This document shows positions 23,912 to 33,247 of a stretch of 64,000 nucleotides of DNA, piece after piece. The notes beneath the pieces were generated by a model. That model worked only from the letters and a program-made list of their open reading frames with translations. It searched no databases and had not been told where the DNA came from. Each line of letters begins with the position of its first letter. Position 1 is the stretch's first letter. The DNA comes from Gamsiella multidivaricata (taxonomy: Eukaryota > Mortierellomycota > Mortierellomycetes > Mortierellales > Mortierellaceae), in contig NW_026251778.1 in assembly GCF_025024155.1 (NCBI RefSeq), positions 62,001 through 126,000 on the forward strand. Direction: 5' to 3'. The position numbers were made by a program, and so were the translations under genes.

Positions 23912-24637
23912 TTATGGCGTGTACATCAAGTTCCGAAATTGACTCTGGACAATGTCCACGTTGCTTGGCCACACAAATTTCCCCGCCCACCTATCTTCGA
24001 CATTATGCGTCCACGAATTCAATACCAGCTTATACGTCGTCTTCTCCGGGTCCGCCGTCTCGATATCTGATCGCTTCAGGACCATCTGGCCATCAATGTA
24101 CCACGCAACTAAATCCTCCCGCCACTCGATCGCATACCTGTGCCAGCCCTCGGACGCATCAAACCCAAGCGGGACCTTGACAGGGTTCTGCTTCGACCCC
24201 TTCCAGATATTCAGGTACCCGACTTTGGCATCCAGTCCCGTGAGCTCCACATCAATCTCCGATATTCCGTTCGCGATCAAGAAGAAGCCCGTGACATGGC
24301 CGCGGATATTGCTTGAGATCATGTCGACAGAGTAGATACCATAGGTCGCACGCTCTCTCCAGATGAGCTCACCGCAAGAGAAAGGACTTTCGGGAGAGCC
24401 CTTCCCGATGACGATGGCGGTGCCTTGTGCGGAGGGAAGAATGTTCTCCTTCATATAGGTACAGTTCCGGTTCTGGGGGGTTACTCCGTGAGGGACGATA
24501 TATCTGGGGGTAGGAGAACTTGTGAGCGGGTCAAAGTACTCTGTGCAGGCAGTGGATATGGTGCTGTTATGGTCATTGTGAGCATTGGGCACAGGAATGG
24601 CCGATGTGGAGGTGATATTCGAGAGTGAAGGGTTCAT
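23912..24637 (-). CDS. Glycoside hydrolase family 16 protein without secretion signal
   Basis: Single exon, 241 aa. GH16 enzymes cut or transfer beta-1,3/1,4-glucans or chitin-glucan links in the wall. The catalytic E-x-D-x-E box is present (SEIDVELTG, about residue 126) with the usual surroundings: FSCGELIW, the GFFLIANG strand before it, and GWHRYAIEW and AWYIDGQ after it. It is a close paralogue of the neighbouring gene at 25337-26347. Unlike that gene it has no N-terminal signal peptide and no C-terminal anchor. It starts MNPSLSNITST and ends MYTP right after the catalytic domain. Upstream minus-strand sequence offers no obvious exon with a signal peptide. It may be a truncated duplicate, or an exon was missed. 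Family assignment is firm, function uncertain. Confidence 0.85.
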   Translation of the reverse strand: MNPSLSNITSTSAIPVPNAHNDHNSTISTACTEYFDPLTSSPTPRYIVPHGVTPQNRNCTYMKENILPSAQGTAIVIGKGSPESPFSCGELIWRERATYGIYSVDMISSNIRGHVTGFFLIANGISEIDVELTGLDAKVGYLNIWKGSKQNPVKVPLGFDASEGWHRYAIEWREDLVAWYIDGQMVLKRSDIETADPEKTTYKLVLNSWTHNVEDRWAGKFVWPSNVDIVQSQFRNLMYTP

Positions 24638-25336
24638 TTCTACGAAGATCGAGAAAATGAGCAGATGTAATTCATCGTGATGGTTTAAATTTGGAAATGT
24701 GGAGTTGAGTAGATCTTTATTTGAATCAGGACTGAGGTTCTATCCATCTGGATCAAGATCATTAGAATGCAGCATCTCATGAAACGGGCTAGTGCGGTAT
24801 ATGGCTGGAGTTGGAGGATAGCATACAGGCAGCGAACAAAAGCAAAGGTGTCTTTACATATTTATGTATTTAGTATTCCCGTCTAGTGTCTAGTGCTGTG
24901 TGCCCTAGTTGGCGGCCAATTTCTGGTTCTGCATTTATGAAGGCGCTTCCTATGGATGGTGAAGATGTTTCCTATCAGGTTCGAGGAATCAAAATTCGGT
25001 AGTAGCGTAAAGGAACCCAGAAATCAGTTATTCCACATGATACTATGCATGGTGTAAAAAAAAAGTTTTTGGCTGAGGACGAGATCTGCTCAGGCATCGG
25101 CGCCGAGATCAAGTTTTCGAGTCTGTCCTTAACTTCAGTTCGGGCTCTGTTGCTCCATCCACGCTGCTGTGCTGTTCAGATTTCCCCTCCTGTACCTGTA
25201 TGAAGAAGTGCTTCGTTGAGGCACCATATAAGGAGATAGGTGGGCAGCTTTAGGTGCTAGTATTTGTCAATGTTATGAAGCTGTGCGCTAGAACTTTATT
25301 GTTCTTCAGCGCCAACTTAATATGGCAACAACTTGC
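24638..25336. other. Spacer between the tandem GH16 genes
   Basis: A 700-nt gap between two minus-strand GH16 genes. I looked for a signal-peptide exon of the left gene on the minus strand. A short frame beginning MNYICSF stops within 12 codons. No other coding evidence is seen. Confidence 0.5.
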
Positions 25337-26347
25337 CTAAAATAGAATAGTGAAGGCAAAGGCAACTGCCACCATGCCTATGCCGGCGATGGCCAATGCA
25401 CCAGTTGGGCTCTTTGAGATCTCTGCGTTCGATTTCTTCTTGTTGTTGCCTCCGAGATTGGCGCCGTTGCTTTTACTGTCATCTCCGCCACTAACAATGT
25501 TTCCTTTGCTGTCATATACCCTTGGAATATACTTCATATTCCTAAAATGGGCCTTGGGAACCTCACCATCCGGTGGGTAGTTGAATTTACCCGCCCAGTC
25601 AATATTGACCTCAGGTTGCACCTGGGCCCAAGAATTGATCGCTAGCTTGTAGCTGACCCTGTCTGGTGGGGTCGTCGCGATGTCGGATCGGTTCAGCACC
25701 ATGTCTCCATCGACCCACCAGACAATGTGGTCCTTATACCAATCGAATGAGTACGAATGCCAGTCTGTCGAGACATCAAACGGCAACTCGACCGAGACCG
25801 GGTTCTGCTGATTGTTGTGCCAGACATTCATCCATCCAAGCTTCGTATCCAGTCCTGTGAGTTCGACGTCGATCTCAGTGTCCCCGTTCGCGATCAGGAA
25901 AAAGGACGTAACTTGACCCACAGTTTTGGAGGCGATCATTTCGATCGAGTAGGTGCCATAGCTCATGTTGGCCTGTCTGTAGATCAATTCGCCGCAGGAG
26001 TAGGGTTTTGTGGGCGAATCCTTGCCGATAGTGATTGTAGTACCTTCGCCAGACTGGTGCACTTGGGTCTTGACGAATGAACAACCTAATACCCAAATTA
26101 CAAGGAGCAAGGCAAGAGATGGTTAAATAAGACCACATTCGCGGGATGAGTGATGATGCATTTGAACGTGAGTAAACTCGCGTTTACCCCAGCGTTCGGG
26201 ACCATATCCATTCGCGACGATGAAGTTATTATGGTTGCTGAGGGAATCGTTGAAAGCCTTCACGCTCTGTGCCGCTACTGATGATATTAATGTCGCCAGC
26301 TGCATCGTTGAGGCGAAAAGCATGGTATGGGCATATGTTGCTTTCAT
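25337..26347 (-). CDS. Secreted GPI-anchored glycoside hydrolase family 16 protein
   Basis: Two exons (26347-26188, 26085-25337) give 302 aa. Residues 1-27 (MKATYAHTMLFASTMQLATL onward to AQ) are a signal peptide. The GH16 domain has the intact catalytic box TEIDVELTGLD at about residue 122, preceded by YSCGELIYR and TSFFLIANG and followed by DWHSYSFDWY and VWWVDGDMVL. After the domain comes a Ser/Gly/Asn-rich linker with KKKS. A hydrophobic tail (TGALAIAGIGMVAVAFAFT) forms a GPI-anchor signal. The layout resembles wall-remodelling transglycosylases (CRH type) or endoglucanases. Which substrate it uses cannot be read from the sequence. The 102-nt intron has a TATTAG acceptor and is in phase. 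It is a tandem paralogue of the gene to its left. Confidence 0.9.
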
Positions 26348-26722
26348 GGTGGATGCGGATCCTGTTGTGAGAAGAGGGCTGAGATGTGTGAGAAAGAGAA
26401 AGGGGGCGAGGGTACGGGTTGGGCCCTAGGATAGTCTACGATATGAAGATCTCCATCCACCCATGTGCCAAACAAAAAAAAAAAAAAAAAAAAATCTAGA
26501 TAGAATATCATTCAGCGCGTTTCACAAGTCCGCTGAAATTATTTTTGATATGGTGAAGTGTAGCAAATTTTTTGGAAGCAAGTTATTTTATCTGAGACAT
26601 GATGTGGTCAGAAACGCGTAACGGGCACCCGGCACTGGGTATCAGGTTCTCTTACAAGTCTTTTTAATTTCTATATTATTATTTTGCTGTGATCGCCTTT
26701 ATTGTGCATTCTGCAGTAGAAC
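26348..26722. other. Spacer upstream of the GH16 gene
   Basis: No gene. It holds a 21-nt A run (26474-26494), AT-rich sequence, and the 3' flank of the TFIIIC-subunit gene. Confidence 0.5.
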
Positions 26723-27795
26723 TCACTGCATCCCGTCGTCCTGTTCGTAATCACCGCCAGGGGTCTCGGCTGTTGGCAGGGTATCAATATCCATAGGTGT
26801 TGAAGATGATTCGCCCTGGTTCTCCAATATCCGGCCCCTCTTTCCTCGATAAGACGCTGCTGGGGGCTGCTTTTTTTTCTTCCTCCGGTCCAGGCCTACT
26901 GCATCATATGCAGCCCTCCAAATGGTCATCTTGACCTCTTTCCTTGGTTCCAATACGGGTGCCTCATCCCCCTGATTCTCTGCATTAGCTGGTCCCTTCC
27001 CCTTGTCTTGCGCTTCTTTGGCCTTATCCTCTTCTGGGGTGATCGGTACTATGTCAACAGATTCAAACATGATCCGCTTGGTGGCGATCGTCATCAGATC
27101 CATCGCCCCTGAATTTTCGTCATCGCTCTCGTCCATTCCTTCCTCATGCTCTTCATGGCCTAGTAATGGGTATCAAGTGCATTTGGCCGGCACGCTGATA
27201 AGTTTTCCATGGTGGAATGATAAATGCAATCATAGATCAAAGAGGAACCACTGTCAGACGTTGCAGAATAGCATTACCTTTCATTTTAAAGAGAAGGTCC
27301 TCCGTGATGGCGTTCTCGTCGTAGAACCCCTTGAATGCATGGATTCCTGCTTTGAAGTATGGTGTTGGTGTCTCCAGACCCTATCATTAGCCATGGCAAA
27401 TGAGTCCAGACCCAACGTTAACTGAGGAACGGCGCAGTACAGTGTACTATTGTATCAGACGAGCCACTGAAGAGACGAAAACATACAACGAGACTGTATC
27501 CTCCCTTGGTCATGTTCTCCATGTCCTTTGCGTTGTAATTTGTGGAACCAAAATCAAGCACGATATACTCTGTCTCCTCCACCCACTCCCAGTCCTGGCT
27601 GGGGTCCTCGTTCTCCACACTGACGACCGCTGACTCGATTGGAGGCCCTTCTGGTGCTTTTTTTGCTTCTGAAACTGGTTTGGAAGTGCCGGCGGACTGT
27701 TGCTTGCTACTGCTCTCCACGAGGTCCTGAAATTGTTCCTCGATTTCGTTTGGGGCATTGTCAATGAAACTGGATGTGCTGTCGTCGTCGTCCAT
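26723..27795 (-). CDS. TFIIIC triple-barrel subunit (tau55/TFIIIC35-like)
   Basis: Three exons (27795-27487, 27380-27278, 27159-26723) give 282 aa. TFIIIC binds the A and B boxes of tRNA and other Pol III genes. The TFIIIC triple-barrel domain spans about residues 77-150: TEYIVLDFGST, YSLVGLETPTPYFKAG, FKGFYDENAITEDLLF, and further strands including MFESVDIVP. Yeast Tfc7 has this domain after a histidine-phosphatase domain. Here only the barrel is present, between acidic N-terminal and basic C-terminal tails (DRRKKKKQ), like animal GTF3C6. The start MDDDDST is the first ATG in a clean leader. It is transcribed divergently from the PTP synthase gene over a 406-nt shared promoter. Confidence 0.82.
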
Positions 27796-28201
27796 GTTAA
27801 TCCTTGTGATCCTTTTAGTTCGACGGAGTGAATGCTGTTGTTGAGATCACTTCTGCTGCTCGATCTTTGATTCCTGGGAAGGATTAAGGACGCGTTCTCG
27901 TTCTGGTTGGTTGGTTGGTTGCACCAGGGGGGAAGTGGGGAAGGCGAAGGTGATCGAGGCATAGCTTAAGGGCGCCCAATCGATCCAAAGAAATGAAGTC
28001 CGTGGGAAGTTAGGCAGAGTGCTTTTCCCAAACGGGACTGTACCTAGACTCTTCTTTCTTTCCTCCTTCTGCCCTTCTGCCTTCTTCTCCACAGATTCAT
28101 TCCTCGGCGAGCAACCCCCAGTTTGCATTCTCTTTTCTCTTCCTCCATTCATTTTTCTTTCTTTTTCTTCCTTACATCTGCACAACAACAACATAGCCGC
28201 C
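27796..28201. promoter_or_regulatory. Bidirectional promoter, TFIIIC subunit / PTP synthase
   Basis: The 406 nt between two divergent start codons. The right part (about 28030-28195) is C/T-rich, the leader style of this genome, and a TTGGTTGGTTGG run lies at about 27905. No TATA-like element is evident on either side. Confidence 0.6.
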
Positions 28202-29233
28202 ATGACCTCATCAACTATTCGGACCGCCTACGTGACCAGAATCGAGCACTTCTCAGCCGCACACCGACTCAACTCCATCCACCTGAGTCCGGAAGAGAAC
28301 CTAGCACTGTACGGCAAATGCAACCACACCTCAGGGCATGGTCACAACTACAAAGGTGCGATTCAACTCTGCACCAATGTTACTGCTGACTGAGTCTCTC
28401 AACGAGTCCTGTCTTGTGAATTGGCCGTTCAGGACCGACGGTTGCCCAGTGTTGCGGATCCAGTTGTCACCATTGCAACATCGCCCCTGACGCTTTGTTC
28501 TCTATTTCTCTGTCAAATCTATATTGCGGTCGCCTTTCCACCCAACAGTCGAAGTGACGATAAAGGGACAGGTAATGGATCACTATTCTGTTCTAAAATG
28601 TGTGTTGTGCAAACTCGGTCAGGGCTCAAAGATGGACCTGTGGGGCGAACCACAATTGTGGATCGTGGATTAATATGGCTATATGCTTACAAATTCAAAT
28701 TTTAATTCCCTTGCCCTTGGATAGATTGACCCATTGTCTGGTATGGTCATCAACATTACGGACCTTAAGAAGACACTACAAACCGCTGTCATGGACCCAT
28801 GCGACCACCGCAACCTCGTGAGTGAGCCGGAATCGAATTACATCATGGCGTCAACCGGAGAATTTTTTTTTTTTTGCGATGCATTGAATTTTGGAGAGCT
28901 TAACATCAGAGGGATAGAATCGCATTATTGATGCCTTTATCTACATCCTTTCTATTTGTACTAGGACCTGGACGTCCCATTCTTCAAGCTTAACCCAAGG
29001 TACATATCCACCATGTTCCTATCGCAATCGCGGAGTAAAGGCGCACAGCAAATCACGAGAGAATTAATAACACGACTACGTTTTCTTCGCATCAACATAG
29101 CACGACCGAGAATTTGGCAGTCTTCCTCTGGCAAAACATCCAGCAGAACCTCCCGGTTTCAAAAACATATGAGTTGTACGAAATCAAACTGCACGAGACC
29201 GACAAGAACGTGGTTGTCTATCGAGGAGAGTAA
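28202..29233 (+). CDS. 6-pyruvoyl-tetrahydropterin synthase
   Basis: Five exons (28202-28355, 28549-28571, 28725-28817, 28965-28999, 29101-29233) give 145 aa, the normal family length. The enzyme turns 7,8-dihydroneopterin triphosphate into 6-pyruvoyl-tetrahydropterin in tetrahydrobiopterin synthesis. Zinc ligands His21 (FSAAHRL), His46 and His48 (SGHGHNY) and the catalytic Cys40 (YGKCNH) are all present. So are [24 protein letters not shown], the [11 protein letters not shown] helix and [10 protein letters not shown] with the conserved Glu. Exon 2 is only 23 nt and exon 4 only 35 nt. All phases agree. Most ascomycete yeasts lack this pathway, while Mortierella is known to make tetrahydrobiopterin, which supports the lineage call. 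Confidence 0.95.
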
Positions 29234-29488
29234 CCTTCATTCAAGACAAATTATGTTGAGAATGATGCCCACCCATAGACTCTACTCTTTGTACCATTAA
29301 TAAAAATCCTAGCGCACCGACAGAGAGCATTGCAATGATGGAAGTACGGAAGTAATGGTGTAGATCAGGATACATATTTATTTTACTATGTTACAGGATG
29401 ATGGAGCCAGTGAAGTGCAAGAGAGTGAGAGAGTTGATGCGGTGGAAGGCGATGGATATGACGGATACGAGTGCTGTCAGCATGCTGT

Positions 29489-30029
29489 TCATTTTTTGCC
29501 GCCTTTAATTGATTTGCCAGAGGATAGCGACAGGCTGGTTTGTAGCGCATGGAATTGGTGCTTTCCCTGCGAGATGAGCGACTTGATCTTATCCTATAAC
29601 AATTGCGATGTGTACAGCCATTAGGCATGGGAGCTTTCATAATTGATCATTGAAGAGCGCAGTAAGTAAGTAAGTGCCGGGGCAAAGTACCGGATTGGTT
29701 TCATGGCGATACCGCTCAAAATCTGATCGGGCCCATGTCTGCAGGTCCTGGCGGTCTCGCGGATCCTTGATGTCCTTGAGAGTTCGTTGGATGTCGCGGT
29801 AGAGGGACAATACCCTTGCACGAGTCAAGAACTATGTGCAATTGAGCCATGGCGAAGCTGTTAGTTTGAGATTCTGGGGGGGGGGTTGCCGCGGGTGGGT
29901 GATGAGACCCTGCGATGAGTTGCAAGGTGAAAGGGGAGCACTTGCGTATTCAAGATTCGGCCCATCCTTGACAGCGAGTCTCTTTGATGATCGAGCGAGG
30001 GATGCAGGTATGGCCGGAGGGACTTTCAT
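29489..30029 (-). CDS. LYR motif-containing protein 2 (LYRM2-like)
   Basis: Three exons (30029-29946, 29831-29691, 29593-29489) give 109 aa. LYR proteins are small mitochondrial factors that bind acyl-ACP and assist respiratory-complex or Fe-S assembly. The match to LYRM2 is clear: LEYFLTRARVLSLYRDIQR (LYR tripeptide), DRQDLQTWARSDFERYR, then DKIKSLISQGKHQ. The first 20 residues are basic and suit mitochondrial import. The first intron appears to be GC-AG: its donor is TAC|GCAAGT and its acceptor CACATAG, with a CTAAC branch site. No GT donor gives the right phase and the conserved L-x-x-F spacing before LYR. The gene diverges from a GNAT gene over 272 nt. Confidence 0.85.
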
Positions 30030-30301
30030 GATTCAGTTGGGGTGTGTGATGGGGATGGCAAGGGGTTGATGGAGGCGAGCTGATTCGTTTTCCCAGGAAG
30101 AGGGTTGTTTACCGAAAATCTGAGCTGTAGGGGAAGGGCCCACAGGTCGTGCAGAGCACGCCGCTCAGATTCGCCCTTTCTGTTCTTTCTTCTTTTTTTA
30201 TATACATCTCGCGGCTATCTTCTCGTCTCTCAAACTCTCGCCCTCGCCTCTCTCTCTCACATCGCACACCCCATCTTCCTATCCTCTGCAGGACAAGTCC
30301 A
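30030..30301. promoter_or_regulatory. Bidirectional promoter, LYRM2 / membrane GNAT
   Basis: A 272-nt spacer between divergent starts. The right 120 nt are C/T-rich leader. The GNAT reading frame stays open through this leader, but the composition argues against translation. Confidence 0.55.
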
Positions 30302-31291
30302 ATGATGCCAGGCATCAGCAAGGACGCCATCCGGATCAGGTCCTACTCCAAAGAGGACCAGGACCAGGTCGTCGAGATCCTCACTATCGGATTCCAAGAG
30401 AACGCAGAACCCCTCTTCCGACGAAGAGTCAAGCATTACACCACCCCCCTTGTCATCCTCACCAAATCCATCATCTACACCTCTCTTATCGAGCTCGCCT
30501 TTGCCGTTTACTCCATTTACATCTCCAAGTCCTCTTCTTCCTCTTCATCGTCATCCACATTCTTTGCAGGGGTTTCATGGGACAACCCTCGCAGCTTTCA
30601 AAAACTGCTCCCAAGCCCTGAATCGGCCCTGGCTCTGATCCAGCCATCCTTCTCGATCGTATGGGTCCTTGTCACCCTCATTGTCGCAATCACTACCCTA
30701 CTGGAGATGTACCGATGGTCCTTGCGGAGCAACGAAAAGTTCATCAAGACCTGCATCCAAGAAGACCTCGACGATATCACCGGTTACTACCAGTCCAGCT
30801 CATCGACCAACAACAAACCAAATCGATCGCAATTTTGGGTCGCATGTTTGGATTCGCACCCCCAACTTGTCCTGGGCTGTATCGCACTCGATGACATCTG
30901 GGCCCACACAGAGCATCTAAAGTCGAAGCATCTGAAGCGGGGCCGTTCTGAGGACGCGTTTACGATACCGAACAAGACAGACGCGGGACTGCGCAGACTA
31001 TCGGTCCACCCACATTACCGCAGACTGGGGATCAGTAAGATGTTGATGGATATGGTGGTGACATATGCAAAGGCGAATGAATTCCGACGACTGGTGTTTT
31101 CGACGACGCTATTCCAGGATAAGGCCATTGCAGGGTACATCCGATATGGGTTCACGAAGGACAAGACGGCCAAGCTGGCGACGTTTATAGATCTATGGTT
31201 CGGGAGCATGGATCTATATGCGACAGAGCAAGAAAAGGAGGAGCAGAGAGCCAAGCAAGCAGCCATGTTACGGGAGATCGGTGTTGCTTGA
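30302..31291 (+). CDS. Membrane-embedded GNAT-family N-acetyltransferase
   Basis: Single exon, 329 aa. The GNAT fold is recognised from IRIRSYSKEDQDQVVEIL at the N-terminus and from the acetyl-CoA-binding region at about residues 230-250 (GLRRLSVHPHYRRLGISK). It continues FRRLVFSTTLFQDKAIAGY with the GF turn after it. Two hydrophobic segments interrupt the fold: about residues 50-74 (VILTKSIIYTSLIELAFAVY) and 120-140 (FSIVWVLVTLIVAITTLLEM). A Ser repeat lies between them. This layout resembles NAT8-type ER acetyltransferases, whose substrates are cysteine conjugates or lysines of ER proteins. The substrate here is unknown. The start chosen is the first of two tandem ATGs after the C/T leader. 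Confidence 0.85.
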   Translation: MMPGISKDAIRIRSYSKEDQDQVVEILTIGFQENAEPLFRRRVKHYTTPLVILTKSIIYTSLIELAFAVYSIYISKSSSSSSSSSTFFAGVSWDNPRSFQKLLPSPESALALIQPSFSIVWVLVTLIVAITTLLEMYRWSLRSNEKFIKTCIQEDLDDITGYYQSSSSTNNKPNRSQFWVACLDSHPQLVLGCIALDDIWAHTEHLKSKHLKRGRSEDAFTIPNKTDAGLRRLSVHPHYRRLGISKMLMDMVVTYAKANEFRRLVFSTTLFQDKAIAGYIRYGFTKDKTAKLATFIDLWFGSMDLYATEQEKEEQRAKQAAMLREIGVA

Positions 31292-33247
31292 ACCGGGGGG
31301 AGGAGGGATTTTGTCATAGGCTACATGCAGTTGCGCTTGAATTCGCGGCTCTACATATCTATTAAAACCATGGAGCGAGTTCAGCCTATAAAACTCATAA
31401 GGGGAAAGAGTTCGCCTGGGTCCATTCGGAAGATCATTTTAGCGTGCACCGCGCATTTGGACGCGCTTGCTTATTCAGTTTATTTTACAGTACAAGGGTC
31501 GAAAGATTCAATGCGTCCTGTGCAAAATGTGGTTATATGAACGAGCAAGCATGCCGAGTTGACCTGCAAAGAGGATAATAGGATAAAGTCAGAAAGAATC
31601 TACTAAGCATCACGGGCGATGGAATATGTGAGATATCGAGGGAGTAAAGATCGTGGACCATGGTCGTACAATGGAGGCAAAAAAAGGGCTGTGCGCCTGA
31701 ATTCTTTGGTGAAAGGGTGTGTATCTGTGTATGTGTGAAAGTAGTAGTGGGAAGGTGATGTTCTTGGGGCTGCAGTAAACGCGCGTCAGTCTCAGAACGC
31801 GACTGTGTAACAATGCGAAAATAAATATCACGGTTGCACAAACGACCTACTGTGAATTGTCGCGTGTCAGAGGACGGAGAGCATAGAGCGCACTTGACTT
31901 TTCCACATTTGATGGTCCAGGCAGTTTCACGGGACTAGGGCCTCGATGGGATCTGACGGGGTAACAAAGGCCCGACGCATTGAATGTACTAATCAGGCTT
32001 GCTGAGGTTGGATTGTTCACTGTGAGCGGACGGTGCATGGTTACTGCCGCTTCTCGCTCGAGATCAGGCTGCAATAGAAGCAATTCAAAGAGGAGCAACA
32101 GTTAAGAGGCGAGAAAAACACACACAAGCACCTGTCATCCACAAGCACGACAGCAGATAATGACCGCCAACCATACCTTTGAAAACTTAAGTTTCTTTTC
32201 TCTTGAAGGGTCCCAGTGGACAGGGTTAGACTGCCATCAAGACCGTTGTAGTCGAATGGCAGGTGATGTGAAGCGGAGGTACATTCGCTTCCTGGTGAAG
32301 AAGAAAAGAAAAGAAAAGTATGCGTAGAAATCAAGCGACGAGCACTCTCTAGCACCAGGCACAGGCATTAACGCTGAGAAAATAGACCGATGCCATCCAT
32401 ATTCACAAAAGGGAGAATAGCAGCAACTGGACCTCCAAAGCATATCTTTCTGAAATTTCGTTGGACTCTGCGGCGATCCGCTGCAGCTGTATAGCTATTG
32501 CAGCTCTTGGCTCGCTGAGTCTGTGTCAGTCTCGCCCGATTAGCGGAGCAGAGACGCTGATGGTCGAAGCAAAGTGCAAAAAATGCGGAGTAAACAAGTG
32601 TGAGAAAAAATCAGGGTGCTGTAAATCACAGAGTGAACTCAGGGACAGGCACAGCACTGTCGTTAGACAGCAGCACCATGCAGTCAGGGAACAACAGATC
32701 GCAGTTTGCGAAGCAGAACGAACAGTTCCACTCACACAGCAACATAACTGAAAGCCACCGAGGTGTTGATTGTAACATCAATAGATGGATGGATGGAGAG
32801 GTAGGGGACTATGTTTGTGCTTTTGATGGTCTTGGAGGAGGGGAAAGTGAAGAATGAAGGAAGGCGAGAGCGCGACTCGACGCGAAGAAATAAATGAAAA
32901 CGACGCGTCGCCGGGTCGCAACACTCTTATTCGATATGGTCGGCTGCGTTGATTAGCTGATCGACTCTTGTGGGCCTAAATCAGTCGAAGAAGGATAGCA
33001 TCTGCGAATGTATGTGCGCGCCTCCCCGGATGAGTTGATGCTACTTATTGAGACCTGTTGAAATCATTGTTAATCCCATACTTGGTGTGATTCTCCTTTT
33101 TGACCGATCTTCGTGATACTACAGTACCACAAATGAACTGACTTCCACGACAGCGTTAGGCTCAATAAGAAGGCAAGCCTTGTTATCATGCACACCTTCT
33201 GTTGAATTGTTAAACAAAGCATCCTTTATTACAAATAAACGCGCATC
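31292..33247. other. Two-kb intergenic interval with possible minus-strand exons
   Basis: I could not build a complete gene here. On the minus strand a segment ending at 31847 reads MHRPLTVNNPTSASLISTFN and on to LRPLTRDNSQ, then a stop. It is preceded by a good TTCTATTGCAG acceptor at about 32070. A second open segment (about 32305-32190) is flanked by CACCAG and AAAG|GTATGG. Their phases do not join into one long frame, so the structure is unresolved. On + a Cys/Lys-rich frame near 32550-32640 lacks an ATG context and any known domain. Confidence 0.3.

Noticed and set aside
32461..32751. Cys/Lys-rich plus-strand frame
   Set aside because: It starts at a TTG, has no ATG near its beginning, no recognised fold and no leader.
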